Positions 1 through 7,800 of a stretch of DNA of 32,417 nt are shown piece by piece. The notes below the pieces were generated by a model, which saw nothing but the letters and a program-made list of their open reading frames with translations, made no database searches and was not told the origin of the DNA. Made by a program: the position numbers and the translations under genes. Source of the stretch: Phycisphaerales bacterium (GTDB lineage: Bacteria; Pseudomonadota; Gammaproteobacteria; Competibacterales; Competibacteraceae); NCBI GenBank assembly GCA_014879435.1, contig JACSSB010000236.1, positions 1 to 32,417 on the forward strand, given 5' to 3'. Each line of letters begins with the position of its first letter. Within the stretch, counting starts at the first letter, position 1.

Positions 1-124
1 ATTAATCACTTTTCTTCGTGCTGCGCCTTGCCTCATACGGATTCAGTGTCTAGATTTTGAGAACGTCGCTCCCTGTGACGGTGTGTTGAAGATCGAAATA
101 ACGAAACCCGAAAGAGGCTGATTG

Positions 125-622
125 ATGAATAAGAAAATGCTGATGGGTGTAGCTGCGTTCTGCACCATAGGTTTATCTTCTAGCGCTTGGGCAGCCGATG
201 CCGCGACGGCTGACGAAGTGGTCACTAAAGTCAAGGCAGCCGCCGTCGAAGTCAAGGCGCAGGCCGATGTCACCCTGTCGGAATTCGACAAGAAAGACGG
301 CAAATGGGCGTGGAAGGACACCTATGTGTTCGTGCTCGACTGCAGCAATGGGATCATGAAGGCGCATCCGAACGAGAAGGTCAAAGGTATGAAATTGACC
401 GATCTCAAAGATAAAGAAACCGGCAAAGAATTTGGTACCGCGCTGTGCAATGCTGCCAAGGACACCAACGGTGGCTGGGTTGAATACATGTGGACCAAGC
501 CCGGTGCCGAAGGCAATCACCGCAAGGTTGCCTACGTATTGACGGCGGGTGACTATCAGGTCGTTGCTGGCGTCTACGACGACAAATTAACGGCAGATGA
601 GTTGAAGGCTAAGACCAAGTAA
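125..622 (+). CDS. Secreted single-Cache-domain protein
   Basis: Small exported protein of 165 residues. The ORF track begins at a TTG (122), but the ATG at 125 is preceded by GAGG seven bases upstream and starts a clean signal peptide (MNKKMLMGVAAF..., cleavage after SSAWA). The mature part has an N-terminal helix and then a segment typical of single Cache (sCache_2-like) domains: a W-K-D-T-Y-V-F-V-L-D core near residues 60-75, a 'MKAHPN' turn and 'GWVEYMWTKPG' near 120. Cache domains normally sense small molecules outside the cell as part of chemoreceptors or kinases. Here no transmembrane anchor or signalling domain is attached, so it would be a free periplasmic ligand-binding protein. Ligand and partner cannot be inferred. 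The family call is from motif appearance only. Confidence 0.75.
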   Translation: MNKKMLMGVAAFCTIGLSSSAWAADAATADEVVTKVKAAAVEVKAQADVTLSEFDKKDGKWAWKDTYVFVLDCSNGIMKAHPNEKVKGMKLTDLKDKETGKEFGTALCNAAKDTNGGWVEYMWTKPGAEGNHRKVAYVLTAGDYQVVAGVYDDKLTADELKAKTK

Positions 623-638
623 TACGGACTATTTCTGA

Positions 639-680
639 CTGCGCGCGCATCCCCGTCAGCCGTCTGGCGGTGGAGCGCAG
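639..680 (+). terminator. Possible stem-loop after the Cache gene
   Basis: An outer CTGCGC/GCGCAG stem encloses an inner CCGTCAG/CTGGCGG stem (one G-U pair) with a CCGT loop, starting 16 bases after the stop codon. There is no immediate T-run, so it is only a weak terminator candidate. Confidence 0.35.
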
Positions 681-737
681 CAGTTTGTCACCTTATCCCT
701 ATTTTTGTTTCATTTTCTAATCATTCGTCATCTCGTT

Positions 738-743
738 TATACT
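738..743 (+). promoter_or_regulatory. Possible -10 element for the gamma-CA gene
   Basis: TATACT matches the sigma-70 -10 consensus at five of six positions and lies 37 bases before the GTG start at 780. The matching -35 region is poor (TTCTAA at 715-720, 17-base spacer). This is an inference from sequence only. Confidence 0.3.
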
Positions 744-779
744 GACCCGGTTTTTCCACGCTCGATACAGGAGAACCCG

Positions 780-1304
780 GTGATCTATTCTCTCGGCGAC
801 CGCAAGGTCGAATTTCATGGTGAAGATTGGTTCATTGCCGATAACGCGACCGTCATCGGCTCAGTGATACTCAAGCAAAACGCCAGTATTTGGTTCAATG
901 CCGTGGTACGTGGCGACAATGATGTCATCACCATTGGCGAGAACTCCAACATCCAGGACAGTTCGGTCCTACACACTGACCCCGGTATTTTGTTGACCAT
1001 CGGTCGCGATGTCACCGTCGGTCATTTGGCCATGCTCCACGGTTGTGTGATCGGTGATAACAGTCTGATTGGGATCAAGAGCCTGATCATGAATCGCGCA
1101 GTAATCGGCAAAAACTGCTTGATTGGTGCCAACAGCTTGATCACCGAAGGTCAGGTCATTCCAGACGGTTCATTGGTGAAAGGCGCGCCCGGCAAGGTCG
1201 TGCGCACGCTGAGCGAGCAGGAAATCGAAGGTTTGCGCTTGACCGCTGGTCGCTACGTAGAAAACTTCAAGCGTTTCCAGCGCCACCTCTGTCGGCAGGA
1301 TTGA
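780..1304 (+). CDS. Gamma-carbonic anhydrase-like hexapeptide-repeat protein (YrdA family)
   Basis: Left-handed beta-helix protein of 174 residues when started at GTG 780. That start has AGGAG (769-773) six bases upstream. The longer track ORF from 705 has no ribosome binding site and its extra N-terminus ([12 protein letters not shown]...) is not family-like. The hexapeptide pattern [LIV]-G-x4 runs through most of the chain (for example '[14 protein letters not shown]', 'IGANSLI'). Three histidines, H65, H82 and H87 ('LHTDPG', 'GHLAMLHG'), sit where gamma-class carbonic anhydrases bind their metal. YrdA-type proteins keep the metal site, but many lack measurable anhydrase activity, so the biochemical role is uncertain. 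The stop codon is one base before the moxR start, so the genes may be co-transcribed. Confidence 0.9.
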   Translation: MIYSLGDRKVEFHGEDWFIADNATVIGSVILKQNASIWFNAVVRGDNDVITIGENSNIQDSSVLHTDPGILLTIGRDVTVGHLAMLHGCVIGDNSLIGIKSLIMNRAVIGKNCLIGANSLITEGQVIPDGSLVKGAPGKVVRTLSEQEIEGLRLTAGRYVENFKRFQRHLCRQD

Positions 1305-1305
1305 T

Positions 1306-2238
1306 ATGACCACTGTTTTGGAAGATCGTCTGGATCTGACTATCCAGCAGGTAGGTTCTACTATCCTCGGCAAGGAGCGCGCCATTCGTTTGGCGCTGAG
1401 TTGTTTGCTGGCGCGTGGCCATTTGTTGATCGAAGATTTACCGGGCATGGGCAAGACCACCCTGGCCCACGCGCTGGCGCGCTGTCTGGGCTTGCAATAC
1501 CAGCGCATCCAGTTCACCAGCGATCTGCTACCCGCAGATATCCTCGGGGCGGCAGTGTATGAGCGTCAGCGCGAGACTTTCGTATTTCATCCTGGACCGA
1601 TTTTTGCGCAATTGATCCTCGCCGATGAGATCAACCGTGCCACGCCCAAGACCCAGAGCGCATTATTGGAGGCCATGGAGGAAGAGCAGGTCACCATCGA
1701 AGGGGAAACCCGTGCGCTGCCGGAACCATTCTTCGTGATCGCCACCCAGAATCCAGCCTATCAGATCGGTACTTTTCCCTTGCCAGAGTCGCAGCTGGAT
1801 CGTTTTCTGATGCGGATCGAATTGGGTTACCCCGATGCCCAGGCGGAACGCGCCTTGCTGGAAGGCGAGGATCGCCGCGAAATTCTGGCGCGGTTACCGG
1901 TGTGCATGACCCCGACACAATTGCGCGAATTACAGGGGCGCTTGCGCGGGGTACATATTGCGGCGCCCTTGTTGGATTATGTGCAGGCATTGCTAGCATT
2001 TTCTCGCCAATCCAGCCGTTTTCGTGGTGGGTTGTCGCCACGCGCCGGTTTGGGACTGCTGCGGGCAGCCCGCGCCTGGGCGCTGCTACATCGTCGTAGC
2101 CATGTCCTGCCGGAAGATGTGCAGGCGGTATTACCAGCCGTAGTGGGACATCGTTTGCATCCCAATGATGATCATCTGGAACACTCATCCACCGATCTGG
2201 TCAGCCAGTTGCTGAGCGCCGTAGCAGTGGCGGTCTGA
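1306..2238 (+). CDS. MoxR-family AAA+ ATPase
   Basis: A 310-residue AAA+ ATPase of the MoxR group, which act as chaperone-like ATPases, often with von Willebrand-factor or DUF58 proteins. Visible motifs are Walker A 'GMGKTT' (about 47-52), Walker B 'LILADEINRA' (103-112), sensor 1 'ATQNP' (146-150) and 'PLPESQLDRFLMRI', typical of MoxR. The start ATG has AGGA six bases upstream and lies just after the preceding stop. The next gene encodes a DUF58 protein, and in many proteobacteria these two are followed at once by a TgpA transglutaminase. Here that third gene is displaced to 14602. Length is normal for the family. Confidence 0.93.
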   Translation: MTTVLEDRLDLTIQQVGSTILGKERAIRLALSCLLARGHLLIEDLPGMGKTTLAHALARCLGLQYQRIQFTSDLLPADILGAAVYERQRETFVFHPGPIFAQLILADEINRATPKTQSALLEAMEEEQVTIEGETRALPEPFFVIATQNPAYQIGTFPLPESQLDRFLMRIELGYPDAQAERALLEGEDRREILARLPVCMTPTQLRELQGRLRGVHIAAPLLDYVQALLAFSRQSSRFRGGLSPRAGLGLLRAARAWALLHRRSHVLPEDVQAVLPAVVGHRLHPNDDHLEHSSTDLVSQLLSAVAVAV

Positions 2239-2251
2239 GGTCTTGGCTGGC

Positions 2252-3199
2252 ATGTTTAAGACGTTGCGACAACGCTTCGAGGCGTGGGTGATGCGCAATC
2301 ATCGACCGGCCAATCAGCCGGTTCGACTGGACCGCCGTCGTATCTATATTCTGCCAACCCGCCAGGGTTATGCCTTTGCCCTGCTGCTACTGCTGCTGTT
2401 TCTGTGGTCGATCAACTACAGCAACAGTATGGGGTTCGCCTTCACCTTTCTGTTGTCGGCGGTGGCGCTGAACAACATGTGGCGTGCGCATAATAATCTG
2501 CAGGATTTGGTGCTACGGCCGGGTGCTACCGAAGCGGTATTCGCAGGTCAGGATGCCCACTTTGACTACTGGTTGGATAATCCCGATTCCAAGCCGCGTT
2601 ACGGCATCGGCTTGCAATGGCAGGATCGACCGCCTTGCTATGCCGATGCCCCGGCGCAGGGTTCGGCGACCATTGTCCTAAGTGTGCCCGCCAAACGCCG
2701 GGGGCGATTGCGGCCCGGTCGGCTGCGGGTATTCACCCGTTTCCCCATGGGTTTATTGCAGGCGTGGAGCTGGGTGGAGTTTGAACAGGATTGTCTGGTC
2801 TATCCGCGACCGCGAGGGGGGCGACTACTACCTGCAGCCATGGCCAAGAGTATCGGTAGTGGCGTAGGCGAACAGGGAGTTGGCAGTGAGGATTATGTCG
2901 GCTTCCGGCCCTATGCGCCCGGTGACTCCCCGCGTCGGATTGCCTGGCGGGCCACGACTCGTACCGATCAATTGCTGGTCAAGCGTTTTAGCGATCAGGC
3001 GCAGCCGGAACTATGGCTAGATTGGCGATTGCTGGAAGTAGAGGCGGTCGAGCCTCGCCTGGAACAGCTATGTCAATGGGTCTTGAAGGCGGAGCGCGAG
3101 GAATACGAATACGGTTTGCGCCTGCCGGGTCGGGAAATTCCACCGGCACATGGCGAAATCCACCGGCGCCGCTGTTTGGAAGCCTTGGCCTTGTTCTGA
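2252..3199 (+). CDS. DUF58-domain membrane protein
   Basis: Protein of 315 residues from ATG 2252, with GAGG 11 bases upstream. The track start at 2243 is a TTG only two bases from that GAGG and is less likely. Two adjacent hydrophobic segments near residues 30-70 ('FALLLLLLFLWSI', 'FAFTFLLSAVALN') form the membrane anchor, followed by a soluble region with the DUF58 signature 'DYVGFRPYAPGDSPRRIAW' near residue 215-235. DUF58 proteins accompany MoxR ATPases; their molecular role is poorly defined. The chain ends at 'CLEALALF', close to where family members normally end. Convergent foreign-looking genes begin only 37 bases later, so the last few codons may have been altered by an insertion; that is an inference. 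Confidence 0.9.
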   Translation: MFKTLRQRFEAWVMRNHRPANQPVRLDRRRIYILPTRQGYAFALLLLLLFLWSINYSNSMGFAFTFLLSAVALNNMWRAHNNLQDLVLRPGATEAVFAGQDAHFDYWLDNPDSKPRYGIGLQWQDRPPCYADAPAQGSATIVLSVPAKRRGRLRPGRLRVFTRFPMGLLQAWSWVEFEQDCLVYPRPRGGRLLPAAMAKSIGSGVGEQGVGSEDYVGFRPYAPGDSPRRIAWRATTRTDQLLVKRFSDQAQPELWLDWRLLEVEAVEPRLEQLCQWVLKAEREEYEYGLRLPGREIPPAHGEIHRRRCLEALALF

Positions 3200-3236
3200 T
3201 CTTGCCACGTTTTGTCATGGAGTGCAGATAGGCTAG

Positions 3237-4475
3237 CTACGCCGTAAATCTATGATCGATCTCTGCCAACGCTTTGCCGATGGTGGAGATCCGGGTTCTG
3301 GCGACGCCCCATTCCTGTGCCAGAGAACGCCATTGCACGGTAGCGGCTCTGGTCTGTTCGATAATCTCGCGCCAGTTTTTGATACCAGTTTGATGGGCGA
3401 TTTGCTTGATCTGCCTCAAGTTGGGATTACCGCTGCCAGCGATGTCCGTTGCATGTTCGTTGCGCATTCCGGTGCTGAAAGTGAGATCGTAAGCTGGAGC
3501 CAGCCGCCAGCCGTTCTCTTGGTGGATGAATGAGAAGTTACGGGTATGATCATCCTTGTTGTGGGCCAGGACATTAAACACCATCAGGCGAAACGCCCTT
3601 GCAACTTCTCGGACATCTCGGGTTAGATGAAGAGTTGCGCCGAGAACACTGTCGTAGCCTACTGAGGGATAGCGATGACTGGCGTACAGGTAGCCAGATA
3701 GGGTCAGGATGTGGTGTTTGTCATTGCCGTCACGGTCAAAGCGGCGTGTGGCGAACAGTGCTTCCGTGCTCCGGCCAATGCGCACTGGGATCAGCCGCGA
3801 TTCTGGCATCTCGATGTTGGCTAGGTGTGCCATGGCTGCGTAAGCCTGTTCAATACGTCCCATATCCAGTGGGTCATCCCGCGACCGAAATTTGACCAGC
3901 CAATGGTCATAACCTTCGGATAGGGGACTGAATCCCGATTGACAAGTTGTCGTATCGTCCGAGAGCGCAACCGTCACCTTGGGCCGGGCGCCGCCAGGCG
4001 AACCGCCCTGAATATACAACTGCTGTAATACATCCGGTGTTTTACCCGCTAGCATGGCCTGCGCCGCCCGCGCCAAGGTAGTGATATCAACCGTTTCAGA
4101 AATATTCCCTGTAGGCAAGGCTGGTTCGTATTCAAGGGCGCCCATTCCCCGATCACCCAGATAGGCCAAACGGTCCAGAGGAGTGATTTCTTGCATCCGC
4201 TCACCAAGAGTCTGGCGGAAAAAGCGATCCATCAACAACAGTCCCCAGCCGTCTGGTAGCGAGTCGTGGAAAACTCCGTGCAAGCCATCAAACACCTCTA
4301 TGCGCTTGGGTAACTGGACACTTGGGTTAAAGTCCAGCGCGCTCGGCGCAAGATCAAAACCTCGTGCGATCCAGTCGGGATCATATTGAAAGTAAATGCG
4401 CCCACGTTCACCCAGCCCAAGTTGTCCCACCTTGTGGCCAGCGAGACGGACGCTCAGGCGCGTGACGGGAATCAT
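3237..4475 (-). CDS. hipA: HipA-family serine/threonine kinase toxin
   Basis: Protein of 412 residues resembling HipA toxins, kinases that in E. coli inactivate glutamyl-tRNA synthetase and cause growth arrest. The N-terminal HipA domain is seen near residues 5-110 ('GRIYFQYDPDWI', 'FDGLHGVFHDSLPDGWG'). The glycine-rich 'GGSPGGARPK' loop is at 157-166. The kinase core includes 'HNKDDHTRNFSF' (305-316, catalytic Asp/Asn) and 'PAYDLTFS' (327-334, metal-binding Asp). The key kinase residues appear intact, so the enzyme is probably active. Its ATG overlaps the stop of hipB as ATGA, indicating translational coupling. It is the last gene of the minus-strand block and converges on the DUF58 gene. 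The target protein cannot be told from sequence. Confidence 0.88.
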   Translation of the reverse strand: MIPVTRLSVRLAGHKVGQLGLGERGRIYFQYDPDWIARGFDLAPSALDFNPSVQLPKRIEVFDGLHGVFHDSLPDGWGLLLMDRFFRQTLGERMQEITPLDRLAYLGDRGMGALEYEPALPTGNISETVDITTLARAAQAMLAGKTPDVLQQLYIQGGSPGGARPKVTVALSDDTTTCQSGFSPLSEGYDHWLVKFRSRDDPLDMGRIEQAYAAMAHLANIEMPESRLIPVRIGRSTEALFATRRFDRDGNDKHHILTLSGYLYASHRYPSVGYDSVLGATLHLTRDVREVARAFRLMVFNVLAHNKDDHTRNFSFIHQENGWRLAPAYDLTFSTGMRNEHATDIAGSGNPNLRQIKQIAHQTGIKNWREIIEQTRAATVQWRSLAQEWGVARTRISTIGKALAEIDHRFTA

Positions 4476-4765
4476 CCGCGTCCGCGCTGGCGCGGGGTGA
4501 GGCAGACCTGTTTGATTAAAACTGGTGGTTTTTCTGGGAACAGCGCAGCGAATTCATCCAGACCATCTAGGATGCTGGCCAGCTGCAGTAAACGGTTCAG
4601 AGCAATATGACCGGTGGTTTCGAATCGCTTGATAGTGCTTTCCGGCACGCCAGACCGAGCGGATAGGCTGCGACGTGACAGGTTTTCGGCTAGGCGGCGG
4701 GCCTTGGCGTGGGCGGCGATTCTCCCACGCACAGCTTCAGGAGTTTGAAAAATAAGAGGCCTCAT
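4472..4765 (-). CDS. hipB: HipB-like XRE-family antitoxin/repressor
   Basis: Helix-turn-helix protein of about 97-100 residues. The HTH is clear: 'LSRRSLSARSGVPESTIKRFE', then 'ALNRLLQLASILDGLDEFAALF', typical of antitoxins paired with HipA. Two ATGs are possible, 4774 (track) and 4765. Neither has a strong ribosome binding site; 4765 has GGA four bases upstream. A TATAAT lies just before 4765, so a leaderless message from that codon is possible. The product would neutralise HipA and repress its own promoter; an 8-base inverted repeat upstream could be the operator. It overlaps hipA by four bases. It is 60 bases downstream of druE on the same strand, so read-through from the defence genes is also possible. 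Confidence 0.82.
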   Translation of the reverse strand: MRPLIFQTPEAVRGRIAAHAKARRLAENLSRRSLSARSGVPESTIKRFETTGHIALNRLLQLASILDGLDEFAALFPEKPPVLIKQVCLTPRQRGRG

Positions 4766-4772
4766 GCTATCC

Positions 4773-4778
4773 ATTATA
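4773..4778 (-). promoter_or_regulatory. TATAAT -10 candidate for hipBA
   Basis: Perfect TATAAT on the minus strand. Counting seven bases downstream puts transcription start at about 4765-4766, exactly at the second in-frame ATG of hipB. No convincing -35 hexamer is seen 16-18 bases upstream, so a regulator or chance could be involved. Confidence 0.4.
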
Positions 4779-4780
4779 AC

Positions 4781-4825
4781 CAGGAAAAGCTCTTAATAGA
4801 TCACTGGTAGTCTGTAATTTTCCTG
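4781..4825. promoter_or_regulatory. Inverted repeat, possible HipB operator
   Basis: CAGGAAAA (4781-4788) and TTTTCCTG (4818-4825) form a perfect 8-base inverted repeat with 29 bases between the arms. It lies in the 60-base gap between the druE stop and hipB, just upstream of the -10 candidate. HipB proteins bind inverted repeats at their own promoter, so an operator role is reasonable. The wide spacing would require two dimers or a DNA loop. A weak hairpin is the alternative. Confidence 0.4.
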
Positions 4826-4834
4826 ATTTACTTT

Positions 4835-7800
4835 TCAGTCAGCGTCCGCACAGTACCAATAAGTCGGGTAGTTAACATTCAGCGGTTCTATGATGAGATT
4901 GGTTCCCCGCAATTTTCCGATCTGTTGCGCCACATCGTGGTCGAAGGGAAAGTCGGGTCGTGTTCCAGACGCTGTACCCCAGTAACCAAAGCCTTGATCC
5001 AAACGGATCGACCAACGTTCGCCGTTGCTCCAAGTTAACACGAGTTCTCGAGCATGAGGCAATGTACGGGGAGTCGCCTCGTGCCACGTGAAGGTCGGCC
5101 AGCTTTGCTGGAACCACTGTTTGACTACCTGCTGGCGATCATAGCTGTCTCTCCAATCGTGGAATATTCGTCGGGGTTGTTCGGTTCCTGAATGATGCAG
5201 CGTAGCAGTTTCCACTCGCACTTCGGTCGTCGGTGTCAAACCACCGGAATAGTGAGCCAAACCCTGCAACAAATCGTGAAGCAGTAGGAGGGTGAACGGT
5301 GAACGCAAATAGCGGTCAGTGTACCGCACGGCTTGTAACGGTGTGGCACGGCTCAGGCGCTCAGCTAACCGGGGTGCCTGCTTTTCCAGGAATATCCAGG
5401 CACGTTCGCCGAAAGTGGCGGATGGTCCATTGAGCTCGGTGGTAATGGTCAGAGTGATCAAACCGGAAGTAGCGGGACGCAGTTCTTCCGGTGCCAAGCG
5501 TTGCCACGGTTCCGGCAACGGCGACAGTGGTTGCTTTTCGGTGGCACGGATGAACGGGCCGCCAGCTTGGCCGCTACCCCAAAGCGGACCGGGTAGCAAC
5601 GCGGTGGATTCCCTCGCCGCCCAGCGTACCCGCCGATTCGTACTGCCTAGTTCCAGAATCGGTGGCAAATTTGCGGTTGTTGCCAGATTCAAAGCAGAGA
5701 CGCAGTACAGTTCCGCGCCGCTGTAGGCGGTCAGCGCGGCCAGTTCGTTGCGCTGGCTGGCGTTCAGAGCATCCAGGTTCGCCGCCGAAGCGATCAGGCG
5801 CACGTTGACTCCGGCTTGTCGCCATCGTCCCAGATCGTTGCGCAATCGCCAAGCCAGTGGTTCCCAGTCCGGCACTGCGCCACCCAGATAAACTCGCAGT
5901 TCGGTAGCTTCCATCTGTTGCCCTTCGCGATTTAACGCCAGGGTGAGCGGCTCTATTTCCAGTTGGCTGTTAGTTCCGAAAGCTCGCAGATTATCGGGCA
6001 GATCCAGCGCGGCCAGGAAGTCCGTCGCCAGTAGAGCAATCGCAGTGTGACGGTTAAGATAATCCCGATGGTGTTGCGTATCGTGAGTTAGCAGGCAACT
6101 TTGACAGGCGGCGTCGCAGTCATGTGGACAATCTAGCGCTTGGCGGGCTTGCCGTAGCAACTTGGGCAGGAGAGCAGCAATCTGGCTGACATAGCCCGCA
6201 CCACCGGTGGCTGTGTCGTAAAGATACAGAGAGTACGTCGCTTCCTGGTTTTCCACGGCACGACTGGGTGCTGCTGCCACGCCTACCTCGGTTTCCTCGA
6301 TCCCCAGCGTCTTACACAAGGCGCAGCGCAACGCTACCGCCAGAGTGTAAGCGGCCGTCCGGTCAATGGGCTTGCCGACGAAGTTGAGGGGTTGCAATTC
6401 AAACACTTCAGTACGAGTGGCGATGCCCAGCCGCACTTCGCGCTGAATTGCCCAGCTTGCTTCTTGGTTGCCTGGACAAAATTTTTCTCGATCATTAAAA
6501 CGTCCACCTCGCAGGCGTTTGTGATTCTTCAGTGCCGAGTCCTGTTCGTTTTCTGAATCAGCTCGCCCACAACGTAAACACAATGCATAGCCTTTACCAT
6601 ATAAACCATCACTGTAGTGAAACAGCGAACCCTGCATGGTCGTTCGGTGGTAGCCCAAGGTTGCATTGGGCAAGGGCATCCAGTCTGTACCTTCCAGAGA
6701 AATTAGCGGATCGCGGACCGGAATATACTTCGGGAGAGTAATGTCATTATGTGGCTCCTGGCGGATATCTACGGCGAAACCGGCTGGCTGGATATAGCGA
6801 TAGCGGGTGAGCTTGCTAGCCGCTCCGCAATGCGGACAGCGCTCCGGTGGGGTAAGCCGCGTTCCGTTATGGCCACATTTTCGGCAGCGCCAGGCCCAGC
6901 GCAGATTTTGAATTTCCGGTTCGGCCTCGGCTTCAGCGGGAATTTGCCAGTTCAGAGTCACGCCGCCGCTACGATAAACTCGCCCATCCAGCACGGTATC
7001 GGTGCCTGGTGCGTAGTCGCGGATGGCGATGGCGAGGTGGCGGCTGGGATAACCCGCCCGACGCGAGCGGTTGTCTTCGCGCTCGTTGTCACCACTCTTC
7101 CGCTTCAAATCCTCTATCGTCGTGGTGACGAAAGGCACAACACCAGTGGGAAAACCGTAGCCGGGCAGGAATCCCAGATTGGCTAATTCGCTCAGCAGAT
7201 ATTCGCCACGCAGGCGCTGCAGCTGAATAGCAATGGCTTGCTCCGGTTTGCTGTTGCCTTCGCGGGTTGCAACGACCTTCTGTTGATCCAGTAGCACGTC
7301 CAGTTCCTGTCGCCAGTGTTTGGCAACCCGGCGCATGGCCTGAGAGGTGCGAGTGAGCAGGTACGCGGCAGACCGACCTGCCAGCACCGTGTGGTGGGTC
7401 AGGGTGGTTAGCCCTTCGGTCATTTGATCAGCGGATGGGGTTTCTTCGCACCAGCCAGCAAAACATTCCCAAGGTGCTGAAGTTATCGCGTCGGTGGATT
7501 CAAAGAACCAACCGGTGTGTAGGCGGCGAATATCGGGTGTGCGGTCGTGCAGGAAAGCAGCCAACGACAGGGCGTTCAGGTGGCGTTGCACGATGGGTTC
7601 GCTTTGCAGGGCGATCTGTGGCAAGCCCAGTCGGCTGGCAAATGGCCACAGTGGATTTTGAAACACTGCTTCTCCTTGAGGTGTAGCTTTGCACAAGGTA
7701 AAACTCAGGGCAGCGGTTTCACCTCGGCGTCCGGCCCGTCCAGCCCGCTGCAGGAAATTGGCTGGATGTGGCGGGACATTATTCATGGCGACAGCGGTCA

